Below are positions 5,338-13,949 of a stretch of 42,580 bases of DNA, one piece after another. The DNA lies in NCBI GenBank assembly GCA_003251535.1, contig QKFD01000042.1:1-42580 (forward strand). Reading direction: 5' to 3'. The stretch's first letter is position 1; every line of letters begins with the position of its first letter. The notes beneath the pieces were generated by a model. That model saw only the letters and a program-made list of their open reading frames with translations. It had not been told where the DNA came from and made no database searches. Source of the DNA: Chromatiales bacterium (lineage in GTDB: Bacteria > Pseudomonadota > Gammaproteobacteria > Thiohalomonadales > Thiohalomonadaceae). Made by a program: the position numbers and the translations under genes.

Positions 5338-7182
5338 ATGATGTCCCGTATCAATTTCTCGATACTTCTGTTTCTGCTTTTGTGTGGCCGCTATGCATCG
5401 GCCGCAGACATCGAACATTCACCGATTCTATGGAATACTAATGTTCAGTTGCTCACGAACCCGAGTGTGGATCAAGCCTATTGGAATCAATGGTATGGAA
5501 ACAATATAACGTCGGTTTCCATTCCGAAATTAACACAAATGCGAGTCGGGTCTACCAACTGGGTATTTATCGTCTTTCGTGCTACCGAGGACACCAATTA
5601 CTGGTCAGAGGATTTTGGGCTCGCCGCCATTCAAGCAGAGCATTTCATGTCATTCGGGGTGTCGGATTTACGGAATTGGACGATGATTAACCCGAGAATT
5701 GCAACCATCAGTCAGGACGATCATTACGAGCGCATAGAAAATCTGAACTTGGTTGCAGTGGACGGCAAGCTGTTTTTTACGTGGGAATACATTGCCTGTG
5801 GTGCGGGCTGCAATGCGTTTGACGAGACCACGCCCAACTTGAAGTATAAACTCTGTTCCTTTACTAATGGGCAAGTATCTAGTTCTACCCTCAGCTGTGA
5901 CGCGGAAGGCAACCTGGCAACCGCACAAAACTACAAAGGTCCGCAATCGCCTTTCGCTGCCCTCGGCCTCGCACGAGTCACCACTGGCCTGCCCCATGTC
6001 GATCCGAATGTCGTTTCGGACTACTTCGATAGCTACCAAGGGCGCACCATTATGTCCTATGAGTGCCGGGGCTCGACGTCCTGCGGTAGCACCAGCTTTA
6101 GCGGTGTCTATGTCCAGGAGTTCTCCATAGTGAATGGGGCTCCGGTGTTTGAAAGTACAGCCATTGAATTGTATCGCCATCCGGCAGCATACAGTAAATC
6201 TTTGTGGTACAAACAGAATGCGATGGTATCTGCTGTTGGTCAGGATGCCGCTATTTTTACCATGAACTACAACAGCAGATTTGATGCCTATCGTGACTAT
6301 GCGCGAGACTTTCCAACCTACGCCAGTTACTTTTTGTGGAACAACATTACAGGCAGCTTGACGTCGGCGGTGACCAGTACGGCCGACTATATTTCGCTCT
6401 CGTATCTCATGCCGGATGACGATACCTGGCTCGGACGTATCGATAGCCAGTACGGAGTAAAGATTGCCTCAAACACTTACAATAGAACTACCGGTGATTC
6501 GAGCGCAACCCTCAGTACCTGGGACCAAGGCGCCGTGTGGTCAAATGTGGTCTATTTTGATCCCTATGCAGGCGATTATTATACTTTCTACGAGTCCTGG
6601 GGGGCCCCAAGCAAGGACAGCTGCCAGCATGTGCTGTATTCAAATCCGGACAACTGTCCGCTGACGGCTATGGCGCCGAGAATCTCTTTCCGTAAAGCCA
6701 AGCGAAAAGTCTTCTCCCTGCATCCGCGGCATATCCTTAATTATACAAAGGCGGTGACCCTGGGGGTTGGAACCGGAAACGGCGAGAATGCCTATCAGTA
6801 CGGCTATAATGGTGATGACCGTCAAAAGTTTTTCTTAGAGGCAGTGGATCGCGTAGATCCCAGTAATACCAACGTGGTTGCGGGCTCCTCGGGGACTACA
6901 TATCGACTCCGTGCCGTACACAGCAGAAGATGTCTTGATGTTATCGGCGGGGCATCCGGAAATGGTCAGACCATTTGGCAATGGGATTGCCACTCAGGGC
7001 CGAATCAGCAGGTCAAGATATATGAGCTGGGCACCCAACAATATAAGCTTGTCTTCCAGCATAGTAACAGGGTCATGGATATAGCCGGGGTCAGCCAGCA
7101 AGATAATGCCGATGTTTGGCAGTGGGATTATGTTGGGGGAGCGAATCAAGAATTCAAAATTATTGATCGGGGGTATCGTTAG
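5338..7182 (+). CDS. Secreted protein with C-terminal ricin-type beta-trefoil lectin domain
   Basis: Protein of 614 aa. The N-terminal signal peptide is MMSRINFSILLFLLLCGRYASA, cleaved probably before ADIEHSP. Residues about 25-460 are rich in aromatic residues and short beta-strand-like stretches (WVFIVFRATEDTNYW, LFFTWEYIACGAGCN), which could be a beta-propeller such as those of some glycoside hydrolases; I cannot assign a family. The last ~140 residues form a ricin B-like trefoil: YRLRAVHSRRCLDVIGG, then WQWDCHSGPNQQ and VWQWDYVGGANQE, the QxW-type repeats that bind sugars. Several cysteines fit an exported protein. AGGGAG at 5324-5329 is 8 nt from ATG 5338; GTG 5329 and ATG 5332 are too close to it. 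Likely binds or degrades an extracellular polysaccharide. Confidence 0.78.
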   Translation: MMSRINFSILLFLLLCGRYASAADIEHSPILWNTNVQLLTNPSVDQAYWNQWYGNNITSVSIPKLTQMRVGSTNWVFIVFRATEDTNYWSEDFGLAAIQAEHFMSFGVSDLRNWTMINPRIATISQDDHYERIENLNLVAVDGKLFFTWEYIACGAGCNAFDETTPNLKYKLCSFTNGQVSSSTLSCDAEGNLATAQNYKGPQSPFAALGLARVTTGLPHVDPNVVSDYFDSYQGRTIMSYECRGSTSCGSTSFSGVYVQEFSIVNGAPVFESTAIELYRHPAAYSKSLWYKQNAMVSAVGQDAAIFTMNYNSRFDAYRDYARDFPTYASYFLWNNITGSLTSAVTSTADYISLSYLMPDDDTWLGRIDSQYGVKIASNTYNRTTGDSSATLSTWDQGAVWSNVVYFDPYAGDYYTFYESWGAPSKDSCQHVLYSNPDNCPLTAMAPRISFRKAKRKVFSLHPRHILNYTKAVTLGVGTGNGENAYQYGYNGDDRQKFFLEAVDRVDPSNTNVVAGSSGTTYRLRAVHSRRCLDVIGGASGNGQTIWQWDCHSGPNQQVKIYELGTQQYKLVFQHSNRVMDIAGVSQQDNADVWQWDYVGGANQEFKIIDRGYR

Positions 7183-7243
7183 TTCGGTTAAAGTCCCCTG
7201 AGCCTATCTGGCACCGTATTTTTTTCTGACCCTTCCGATAATA

Positions 7244-7270
7244 GGAGCCCCCGATGCCCTCGGGGGCTCC
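7244..7270. terminator. Strong GC hairpin after the lectin-domain gene
   Basis: A perfect 11-bp stem GGAGCCCCCGA / TCGGGGGCTCC with loop TGCCC, 61 nt after the stop at 7182. No T-run follows on the plus strand, and only TATTAT follows on the minus strand, so termination is plausible from stem strength alone. Confidence 0.45.
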
Positions 7271-7425
7271 AAACTCCCACAACAGGCGAGGCGGGTTGGT
7301 TATGGTGTGACCTCGACTGGGTGCATTCTCCGCATTCTCTTGGTCTGGCACCCATCCACCCCCAGAGCAACACCCTGCCGCAGGTGGTGGCACTGGCCCA
7401 GACGCTAGCGTTGGGGCGCTCTCCT

Positions 7426-7632
7426 TCATGGCGTGTATGAATCAACTGAGGGTCGGTCAGGCGCGCGTGTCAGAAGGCAACCAGGCTGCCGTTTGGCCTT
7501 GGAGAACGGCCCGCCCTGCTCGATGCGTCGGCTCAGGGCGTGGCTGGGGAAGAGGCCGTGCCAACGCCGAATCACCTCCTGTGCGTTCCAGCCAGTGTTT
7601 TCTGTGGGGTTCATGTAGTGGTTGGAGAACAC
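7426..7632 (-). pseudogene. Fragment of an IS200/RAYT-type transposase
   Basis: A minus-strand stretch of 68 codons reads SNHYMNPTENTGWNAQEVIR, RWHGLFPSHALSRRIEQG. This resembles the middle of long REP-associated transposases, where an HUH SNHYH motif is followed by a NP...W...EVI.RW..LFP segment. Here SNHY runs directly into MNP, so residues after the HUH motif appear deleted, and neither the upstream N-terminus nor the downstream tyrosine region is readable. The fragment is a decayed remnant without a credible start. Confidence 0.5.
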
Positions 7633-8126
7633 CGCGGTCGCTAACTACCTGTCTCGAAAGTCCGTGAATACCAGCTTGACCTCCAGCAAGGCGTGTGGTT
7701 GGAGTCTCTCTCCTGGTTATCTTGAAGGTGACCCATCGGTAGACGATGCCACACTTTATATCGATTGCGGTAAAGGTAGAAATGTTTTGAGTGTGAATTG
7801 GATTCTCGGTACTTGCACTGAGCTTGAAAACGACCACGGCACTATCAATTGCATCCAGTGATAACGAAGGGTGCGGCCGTTTCCCAAAGTAATAAGTCAA
7901 TCTGTCTATCGAATGGGGCGGTGGACCCTCTGCCTTCCGGGTGGGATCAGAACCACATGGAATGGTCTCGGGGGAGTTTCGCCGGGTGTCTGTCGTGGTG
8001 GTGTGGGCGTGGTGTGGCGCTCCACCTCCTCTCTGGGGAGGACGAACGGGTGGTTCATTGCCGGTTGTGCTGCGACTAGTGCCCCCAGGGTGATGGTCCT
8101 GGGGGGAGGGGGCGGTGAACTGGTAG
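7633..8126. other. Intergenic stretch without a supported gene
   Basis: About 0.5 kb between the transposase fragment and the polyferredoxin gene. Several frames are open on both strands, but none has a ribosome-binding site, a recognisable domain or consistent codon use. It looks like decayed DNA. I see no RNA gene or clear terminator. Confidence 0.5.
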
Positions 8127-9242
8127 CTATCTGGCGGCAGAGGGCCTGGGTAACGTGGGACGCTCGCTCCAGCTGGTGCGGGGATTGGGACGGATGACCA
8201 TGAACCAGCAGAAGAATAGTGTTGTGGCGGTATGCAGGGCATGTTCGGTCCAGGGGGGGAGTAGTGCCGCGAGGTCGATGAGCATCCCACACCCAGGGTA
8301 GAGGCCGAGTCCCACCAGCGCAGGGAGGCGGTACCAGTAGTAGGTAGATACCGCGGCCGCGGCAAAGACCCTGACCAACAGGGTCCGTGCGGCCTTTGTC
8401 GAACTTCCAAAGTGGTACAGAACGGCATAAGCAGCCCCAGAAACGAGGCCGCCGCCATATGGCCAGAGGTAGGCGCGCAGTAGCTCGTCAGTTGTGATCG
8501 GGCCTGAGAGATCGGGGACCTGGTTCCAGCCCCAAATGAAACCGGCAAAGCCGCCAATCATCACCTGCCCGAGTGCGGTGGCTAGGGGGGATGGGGTGGT
8601 AATCGCCGGAGTCATAGAACGAGTGGAGTCGGGGCATGGGGATGAGCAGCGATCGCACTGAGTACAGCGGGCGTTGCGAAATGTCAGTGCGGGTGCCAGC
8701 CCATAGAGGCGCTCAACGGGGTGGATAGGGCAGAGACTGGTGCACCAACCGCTACGCCAGTTGTAGCGCGTCCCCATCCAGAGGGCGACTAGGCCCGCAG
8801 CGATCAGCATCCAAGCTGACAGCGGTCCATTTGTATTCAAGCTGATGTGGCGGTAGGGGACGATGAGGAGTAGGGTCGTGACACTGGCAAGGCTCAATAG
8901 CTCTGCGGTGCGGCGCGTCGGTGTCAGGCGCCGGGAGGAGTCTAAGCGGTGAGGTAGCAGACTTAGCGAGGCCATGGGGCAGATATTGCGCCATAGACCC
9001 GGTGCCACGACAACGAGGGCGGGGGCACTGGGGATCAAGATATTCCAGAAGAGATGCAGTCCCACCGTCGGCACGAAGAGTAGCAGGCCAACGGTAGCCA
9101 AACCAGCAATGAACAAGGCGAGCTGGATACGCTGCCAGGTGTCGAGTCTCTGCATTGGGCTAGCGCTAGAAGGGGTCTTGTGCTGCGCTGCTAGCCGTGA
9201 CACAGCGGTATGGCTGCCTCCGTGGCAAGGGTCGTTCTGCAT
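8127..9242 (-). CDS. Polyferredoxin-like membrane protein (NapH/NosR-type 4Fe-4S)
   Basis: Integral membrane protein of 371 aa with about six hydrophobic segments (for example IQLALFIAGLATVGLLLFV, LSAWMLIAAGLVALWMG) and cytoplasmic-type cysteine motifs: C167-x3-C171-P in GWCTSLCPIHPVE, and C193-x2-C196-x2-C199-x3-C203-P, a single [4Fe-4S] ferredoxin motif. NapH/NosR/CcoG/RdxA proteins share this plan and pass electrons through the membrane; this one has only one full CxxCxxCxxxCP motif and an extra C-terminal membrane part. The start ATG 9242 is well set by AGGAG 8 nt upstream. It stands alone, with no reductase neighbour, so the partner is unknown. A dyad at 9303-9318 lies in its upstream region. 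Confidence 0.75.
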   Translation of the reverse strand: MQNDPCHGGSHTAVSRLAAQHKTPSSASPMQRLDTWQRIQLALFIAGLATVGLLLFVPTVGLHLFWNILIPSAPALVVVAPGLWRNICPMASLSLLPHRLDSSRRLTPTRRTAELLSLASVTTLLLIVPYRHISLNTNGPLSAWMLIAAGLVALWMGTRYNWRSGWCTSLCPIHPVERLYGLAPALTFRNARCTQCDRCSSPCPDSTRSMTPAITTPSPLATALGQVMIGGFAGFIWGWNQVPDLSGPITTDELLRAYLWPYGGGLVSGAAYAVLYHFGSSTKAARTLLVRVFAAAAVSTYYWYRLPALVGLGLYPGCGMLIDLAALLPPWTEHALHTATTLFFCWFMVIRPNPRTSWSERPTLPRPSAAR

Positions 9243-9302
9243 GGGGAGTCTCCTGACTCAGGGCCGCGACTCAGAGGAGTACCAGAGGTCTTTAGGCCGA
9301 TC

Positions 9303-9318
9303 TGTAGCAATCGCTACA
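9303..9318. promoter_or_regulatory. Operator-like dyad upstream of the polyferredoxin gene
   Basis: TGTAGCAATCGCTACA, arms TGTAGC / GCTACA, centred 68 nt before the start codon at 9242. It has the form of a dimeric-regulator binding site, but I cannot name the regulator; it does not match FNR (TTGAT-N4-ATCAA). The rest of 9243-9687 holds no gene that I can support. Confidence 0.4.
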
Positions 9319-9687
9319 CAACTGGACCTTGCTATCCCAACTTACCCCATCAGGGGGCGCGGCCCTCCCGTTGTCGGAGAGGAGGGGTATCGCTGGAAGG
9401 GGAGGGGCGCTGCGGCTCGGAGAACAGCCTAAAAGGCCTTTATCACCACGGCGATTGACCCGCAGGGAATATTTCCTGTGCCAAGGTGAGGGGCTGTAAC
9501 GGCAGGTGATCTGCTGGGTTGGATGGGCAGCGTGGTTGTGGATGATCAACGGGTTCTGCAACCTAGGTGCTCTCCTTCGCCGGGCAAGGGGCATGTTGGG
9601 CTGTTCTCGCTACCCATATGGCGCAGGTGCCGAATTTTTTGATGCGACCTAATAGACGAATTGGGTATGAAATCTGATTGAGTCTGA

Positions 9688-10146
9688 TTATTTGAAATAG
9701 CCCTCTATGGCTATGCCTACTGCCTCAAAATATTGACCGTCTTCGTCTTCGTCTTCGTCTTCGTCTTCGTCTTCGTCTTCGTCTTTTCTTGGCAGGGTGC
9801 CACGCCACAGGCTCAATTGTAGTGCCTTGAATATGTAGCGATAGCCGATGCCAGGGTCATGCGGGTCATAGATATCAAACTGGCTAACGAATTCCACTGC
9901 CGCAGCCGCTGTGATGGTGTGCAGGCAGCGGTTGTGGAAGGTTGCTTGGAAGTGGGGCGAGTTTGCCAGTTCGATAAACTCTACCCGCCCTGCGGCGTCA
10001 AAATCGACCATGAAACCGGCAAGATAGCCGTGGCGGTTGCCATGCACATATTCCGGTTTGCCCAGCACGCTCTCTACCTCGCCCATACTCATGCCGAGCT
10101 TGACAGGTCCCACCCCCAGGTGAGGTGTGATAGTAAATTTCAGCAT
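9688..10146 (-). CDS. Hypothetical protein with an Asp-Glu repeat
   Basis: Protein of 152 aa, probably cytoplasmic. The N-terminus ITPHLGVGPVKLGMSMGEVE, SVLGKP and later VDFDAAGRVEFIELA follow a pattern (GVGPhxLGMoxxEVxxhLGxP ... hxFDxxGRVEFIE) seen in a broad group of uncharacterised bacterial proteins. Near the C-terminus, KDE then seven Asp-Glu pairs come from a perfect hexanucleotide repeat. The end (YFEAVGIAIEGYFK) is again ordered. The start at 10146 has only a weak upstream purine stretch. It might be an immunity- or chaperone-like protein given the neighbouring payload genes, but nothing in the sequence shows that. Confidence 0.65.
   Translation of the reverse strand: MLKFTITPHLGVGPVKLGMSMGEVESVLGKPEYVHGNRHGYLAGFMVDFDAAGRVEFIELANSPHFQATFHNRCLHTITAAAAVEFVSQFDIYDPHDPGIGYRYIFKALQLSLWRGTLPRKDEDEDEDEDEDEDEDGQYFEAVGIAIEGYFK
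9739..9785 (-). repeat. Hexanucleotide microsatellite coding for (Asp-Glu)n
   Basis: GTCTTC on the plus strand (GAAGAC on the coding strand) repeated seven times plus five bases. Copy changes keep the reading frame and would alter the length of the acidic stretch in the 152-aa protein. Confidence 0.95.
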
Positions 10147-10242
10147 TGGGGTTCTGGCGCGCCTCTTAGGTTAGTTGTGGCAAACGCTGAGGGGATACGG
10201 TGGTGGGCGTCCTCCACGGGCGGTGGAGATCAGTGGCAGGGG

Positions 10243-10764
10243 TCAAAGCGGGATAATCAGATTGACCAGTTTCCAGGTGACGCCCTCTCTTTGCAAAACA
10301 AAGCGGGTCTCTTCTCCCGTGTCGTTGGGCACCCAGATGGAGAAGCGACTTATGGAGTCGTAGGTGTATCGCGCATTTTTGAAGAGGTCGTCCTCTTGCG
10401 GGGGCGTCGATTCGTCTGAGTGGGTCTTAGGGGTCGGTTTCTTGCCTTCCATTAGGGTCGCCAGGCCGCTGGGGGTGACGAATGAATCGACAATCCCCTC
10501 GGTCATTTTGCTGGCCAAACCGGCCGCCAGGGCGGCGAATGGATTGTCTTTGAGTTCAGTGGCGGCATTCTTTAGCATCGCCGCGTTGAGCTGCTCTTTC
10601 AGATTCTGCCGAAGTGTTGGAAATTCTATGTTTTCTGACAACTTCTCTGCGTCCTGCTCCGCTAGGCCGCGTTTGATCGCGGAGACGGTCAAGTAGGGCC
10701 CTGCTGCCGCATAGCCAACCACGAGGGCTAGAAGGATGACAACGGGGCCGAGGACTTTTTTCAT
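10243..10764 (-). CDS. DUF2939-family membrane-anchored protein
   Basis: Protein of 173 aa. It has an N-terminal membrane anchor or signal (MKKVLGPVVILLALVVGYAA), directly followed by AGPYLTVSAIKRGLAEQDAE, KLSENIEFPTLRQNLKEQLN, the hallmark pattern of DUF2939 proteins (P-hxhxxhxxAhxxxDxxxhxxxVDFPxLRxxLKxQL). The C-terminus (SRFSIWVPNDTGEETRFVLQ, REGVTWKLVNLIIP) is the beta part. ATG 10764 is preceded by GGAG with 6-nt spacing; an upstream ATG at 10809 lacks this. It probably faces the periplasm. Function of the family is unknown. It follows the injection-system operon on the same strand after about 360 bp, so co-transcription is possible but not needed. Confidence 0.8.
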   Translation of the reverse strand: MKKVLGPVVILLALVVGYAAAGPYLTVSAIKRGLAEQDAEKLSENIEFPTLRQNLKEQLNAAMLKNAATELKDNPFAALAAGLASKMTEGIVDSFVTPSGLATLMEGKKPTPKTHSDESTPPQEDDLFKNARYTYDSISRFSIWVPNDTGEETRFVLQREGVTWKLVNLIIPL

Positions 10765-11122
10765 GGGGCTCTCCATAGTGACTCTGATGGCTAGCGATGG
10801 CATTCGCATGGCCGTGGGATCTCGCTGCGTGGGCGGCCACTCGTGGCGTCCAACGGCCTGTCACGCGCCGGCCTTGGGTGCGAGCCTTTGTTTGCCTGGC
10901 GGGGTGCAATCTATCGCCAAACAGCGGGTAGATCCAGCCTTAGGAGATCGGTTACGCCAGCGTCCTGGTGGCAGCAAGCAGCGCGGCGCAAACCGCTGCC
11001 TGAACTCCGCTCAGCCCGAGCTCAGCCGCTGCCGATCTTGCCCACCCGCTATGGCGACTAGCGACCTATGGCAGTTGATGGAACCCACGGGTTGGCCTCC
11101 CAGCGCCTCAGCGGGTATCGGA
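10765..11122. other. Intergenic stretch after the injection-system operon
   Basis: Holds the 5' region of the DUF2939 gene and the 3' end of the operon. I see no gene and no hairpin followed by a T-run on the minus strand; only weak palindromes such as AACCCGTGGGTT near 11090. Confidence 0.45.
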
Positions 11123-13813
11123 TCAGGGGGGGCTGTTGGAGGTGGGGGGTGAGCCACCGCCACCGAGTCGTTTCTGGTAATCGGCGGCGATGTCGTCGAA
11201 GATCGATTTGACAATCTCCTCTGGCGATTCGTTGGCGACGTTTTTGAACTTGACGCGCTTCTCCGGGGCCAGCATTTTTTTGGCCTCAAAGTAGCGCACC
11301 TCGATGTCGTGCATCAGCTGCTCATCGCTCCAGTGGAGGAATTGTTGAATGCGCTCGGACTTGGGGGCTTGACCGGCCAGCGGGCCGCCCTCGCTATAGA
11401 GCGTGATGTAAAAGTCGCGCTCGGCAAATTCGGCAATGGCCTCGGACATGAAATCATTGCCGCGCATTGGATTGGCACTGCCGATGCGGTGGGTCGCCTC
11501 ATGCACCAGTGCGCCGGCGAGATCTTCGGTGGAGCCCTTGGTGCGCAAAAATATGATATCGACCCCCTTGTCGAAAAAGCCATCGGCATAGGATAGGTCG
11601 TTCCAGATCTTTACCCCCCTCTCCGAACCATACACCTTCACGAGGGTGGCCTCGTTAAAGACCTGCACGCGACCGCTCTGGATCATCTCGCGTGCCGTCT
11701 CCGGAATGCGCCCGCGCACATGTTCCAGTAGGGCAAGGGTCTGTTGTAGCTCCCCTTTGAATTTGGTGTGTTCGGTTAAGTCGGCCATTAGGCGCGCGAG
11801 GTACTCTTGGCGCCGCATCCCGCCGGAGTGGGCCATGGTCCTGGCGGTCTGTTCGATCGCCTCTTCGCTAAGACCGGCCACCGCCTCACCGACGATCTTG
11901 TTCTTCGCCGCGCCTGTGATACCCGCACTGTCGGTCACCTGAACCACCTTGAGCGCGGCGGCGACATCACCTGCCTGGGCGGCCTTCATCACCTTGCCGA
12001 GCGCCTTGAAGGCCATCGCCGCAGCGCCCAGGTCGAGGCCGGCGCCGATGATGTCGATGGCCAACCAGAACAGCGATGGTTCATCCTTGGCCAGTGCCTC
12101 GGCCTTGGCAAAATCGGTCGCCGTGGCCGCCATCTGGAGTTGATACTCCTGCCAGTGCTCGTAGGCGTTGTAGACGCTGAGTGCCGCCCCGGCGATGCCC
12201 ACGGCGGTGGCGATCCCCGCCGCCGCGAGCGAGGCGCCGCCGGTGGGGATGGCGGCGATGAGTCCCAGACCGATGGCGATGACGGTCCAGAACTCCTTAT
12301 CCTCTTCGGCCTTCGCTTTGGCCGCCGCCACCTGATCGCGGCCAACCCGCTTTTGCCAGGCCGGCATCTCCTCCTTGCCGAGGGTGAGATCGACAATGCG
12401 TTGGTTGAAGAGGGGATTGAAGCGGCCACCGAGTTCTCCACGAACAGTCTCGATGTTGGCCAACCGTTTGCTGGCCTCGCCCCAGATGGTCTGACCGAGC
12501 TGCTCGGCCGGTTGGGCGGCGAAGGCGGCAAGGCGTGCGGCGGCATCGGCACCGGAGGCGTACATCGCCAGGAGCGGGAACTCTTGGGTGGCGGCCACCG
12601 CCTGTTTGGCGTACTGGTCTTCGGCGCGCTTCCAACCCTCCTCCGCGCCGCTCAACTGGGTATTCAACCCGGGTGCCTGTCGCCGGAGGGCCTTGTCGAT
12701 CTCCGACATACCGGGCCCCTCGATCAGCTTCATCAAGGTCTGTTGGGCCGCGTCCGCTGTGCGCCGTGTCCCGGCCAGCTCGCGGGCCCGCTTCTGCGCC
12801 TCCTGTCCGGCGGCGCCATCCTCCACGGTGATCTGGGTCTGGTAGGCGGCGGGCGCCCCTTCGGCCCCGCCGCCGCCGGCGGGGGCTACCTCCGTCTGTT
12901 TGATGCCATAGTGCTCCAGCTCCGCCTCGATCCGCTCCCGGCTCGCATCGAGAATGGCGTTGGCAACCGTGGTCGCCTTCGGCCGCAGCTCATCGGCGAA
13001 GCCCTGGGCGTCTGTTTCGAGCTGGAGATAGGTCTCGCTCACGGCGCTGTTGAGGCTACCGAAGTCCGTCTCGCTGAGGGCACGACTGATCGCCGAGAGG
13101 GTCTGGCGATCAAGGGCGAGAAAGCCCTGTGCCCAGCGGCGCAGCTCGCTGAGGCCGCCATGCTCCACCAGCCCTTCGAACTGGCGGCGGAGGGCGGCCT
13201 GGTCACTGCTAACGATGATCCCATTCCAGCGCAGGGCACCTGCTGCCGGGGCGGCTCCCGGGGTGGCCGGTGTGGTGTTGGGGGAGGGGGCTGGGGTGGT
13301 AGGGGCGTTGCCAGTGTCCCGGCGTAGCACCTCATGGGCAGCGGGCTGGAGGGTGTGGGCCAGTTCGTGGCCCAACAGCGCCAGGCCGGTCGTGCCGGTG
13401 AGTGGATAGGCCCCGGGGCCAAAGGCGATGTGGTGTCCTAGGGCAAAGGCGCGGGCGCCGACCGCAGTGGCCGCCTGTTGGGCCGCTGCGCCATGGTGGA
13501 GTCGCACGCCGCCGAGATCGGCGCCGAGTCGCTGCTCAAAGTAGCCGCGTAGCCGGGGCGCCAGGGGTTCGCCCGGGGCGCTGATGGCCTGGGCGATCTC
13601 CGGCGGGGTGTCGGCCGGTGGTGCGGCGGTGGGTGGGGTGCGGGCCGACAGCCCGGCCAGGTGGAGATTGGGTGCGGTTGTGGCGCCAATGGGGGCGGCG
13701 CCGAGCGCCTGCCCTACGGCGCGGGCCTGCTGTTCTTCGTGGTCACTGGGTCGGCTGATCTGCTTGCGCCGCCGGGCGGGGGCGGTCGATCTCATACGGG
13801 GTGCGGTGGCCAT
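11123..13813 (-). CDS. DUF4157 (eCIS core domain) protein with C-terminal zinc-protease motif
   Basis: Protein of 896 aa and the likely payload of the particle. Residues about 81-157 form the eCIS core domain: GEPLAPRLRGYFEQRLGADL, GGVRLHHG, ARAFALGHHIAFGPGAY, and LLGHELAHTLQ with HELAH at 149-153. Long Ala-rich helical stretches follow. A strongly hydrophobic segment (VIAIGLGLIAAIPTGGASLA onward, about 507-550) could insert into membranes. Near the C-terminus, ALVHEATHRIG gives a second HExxH (771-775) with SEAIAEFAE 16-23 residues later as possible third zinc ligand: a gluzincin-like arrangement, so a metalloprotease toxin is plausible. The final 20 residues are Gly/Pro/Ser-rich. ATG 13813 is chosen because TGGAGGG lies just upstream; 13888 has none. 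It is the last gene of the operon. Confidence 0.87.
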   Translation of the reverse strand: MATAPRMRSTAPARRRKQISRPSDHEEQQARAVGQALGAAPIGATTAPNLHLAGLSARTPPTAAPPADTPPEIAQAISAPGEPLAPRLRGYFEQRLGADLGGVRLHHGAAAQQAATAVGARAFALGHHIAFGPGAYPLTGTTGLALLGHELAHTLQPAAHEVLRRDTGNAPTTPAPSPNTTPATPGAAPAAGALRWNGIIVSSDQAALRRQFEGLVEHGGLSELRRWAQGFLALDRQTLSAISRALSETDFGSLNSAVSETYLQLETDAQGFADELRPKATTVANAILDASRERIEAELEHYGIKQTEVAPAGGGGAEGAPAAYQTQITVEDGAAGQEAQKRARELAGTRRTADAAQQTLMKLIEGPGMSEIDKALRRQAPGLNTQLSGAEEGWKRAEDQYAKQAVAATQEFPLLAMYASGADAAARLAAFAAQPAEQLGQTIWGEASKRLANIETVRGELGGRFNPLFNQRIVDLTLGKEEMPAWQKRVGRDQVAAAKAKAEEDKEFWTVIAIGLGLIAAIPTGGASLAAAGIATAVGIAGAALSVYNAYEHWQEYQLQMAATATDFAKAEALAKDEPSLFWLAIDIIGAGLDLGAAAMAFKALGKVMKAAQAGDVAAALKVVQVTDSAGITGAAKNKIVGEAVAGLSEEAIEQTARTMAHSGGMRRQEYLARLMADLTEHTKFKGELQQTLALLEHVRGRIPETAREMIQSGRVQVFNEATLVKVYGSERGVKIWNDLSYADGFFDKGVDIIFLRTKGSTEDLAGALVHEATHRIGSANPMRGNDFMSEAIAEFAERDFYITLYSEGGPLAGQAPKSERIQQFLHWSDEQLMHDIEVRYFEAKKMLAPEKRVKFKNVANESPEEIVKSIFDDIAADYQKRLGGGGSPPTSNSPP

Positions 13814-13949
13814 GGGCCCTCCACTCAAAGAGCTTGGATCGGTGGCTGTTGGGGGCGCCCTGCGGCAGGCGGCGAAGGGGGAGGGCACCCCTCCGGCTGG
13901 CCGCGTTTCCCCGGCAGGGATGCACTACAAAGCCCAATACAGCCGTGAA

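Noticed and set aside
4768-7232. GGGGTCAGAA at 4768 and its inverse TTCTGACCC at 7224 as ends of a mobile unit around the lectin gene
   Set aside because: Only nine bases match, there is no target duplication, and similar motifs occur with REP remnants; too weak.
7622-7861. Plus-strand frame of 79 codons in the decayed region
   Set aside because: No ribosome-binding site and no family resemblance; antisense to the transposase-fragment side.
7457-8557. Minus-strand frame of 366 codons
   Set aside because: Overlaps the polyferredoxin gene in another frame, Pro/Ser/Arg-biased composition, no domain or ribosome-binding site.
9688-10146. Immunity protein for the payloads
   Set aside because: Proximity is the only argument, and the gene is separated from the payload operon by the DUF2939 gene; kept as hypothetical.
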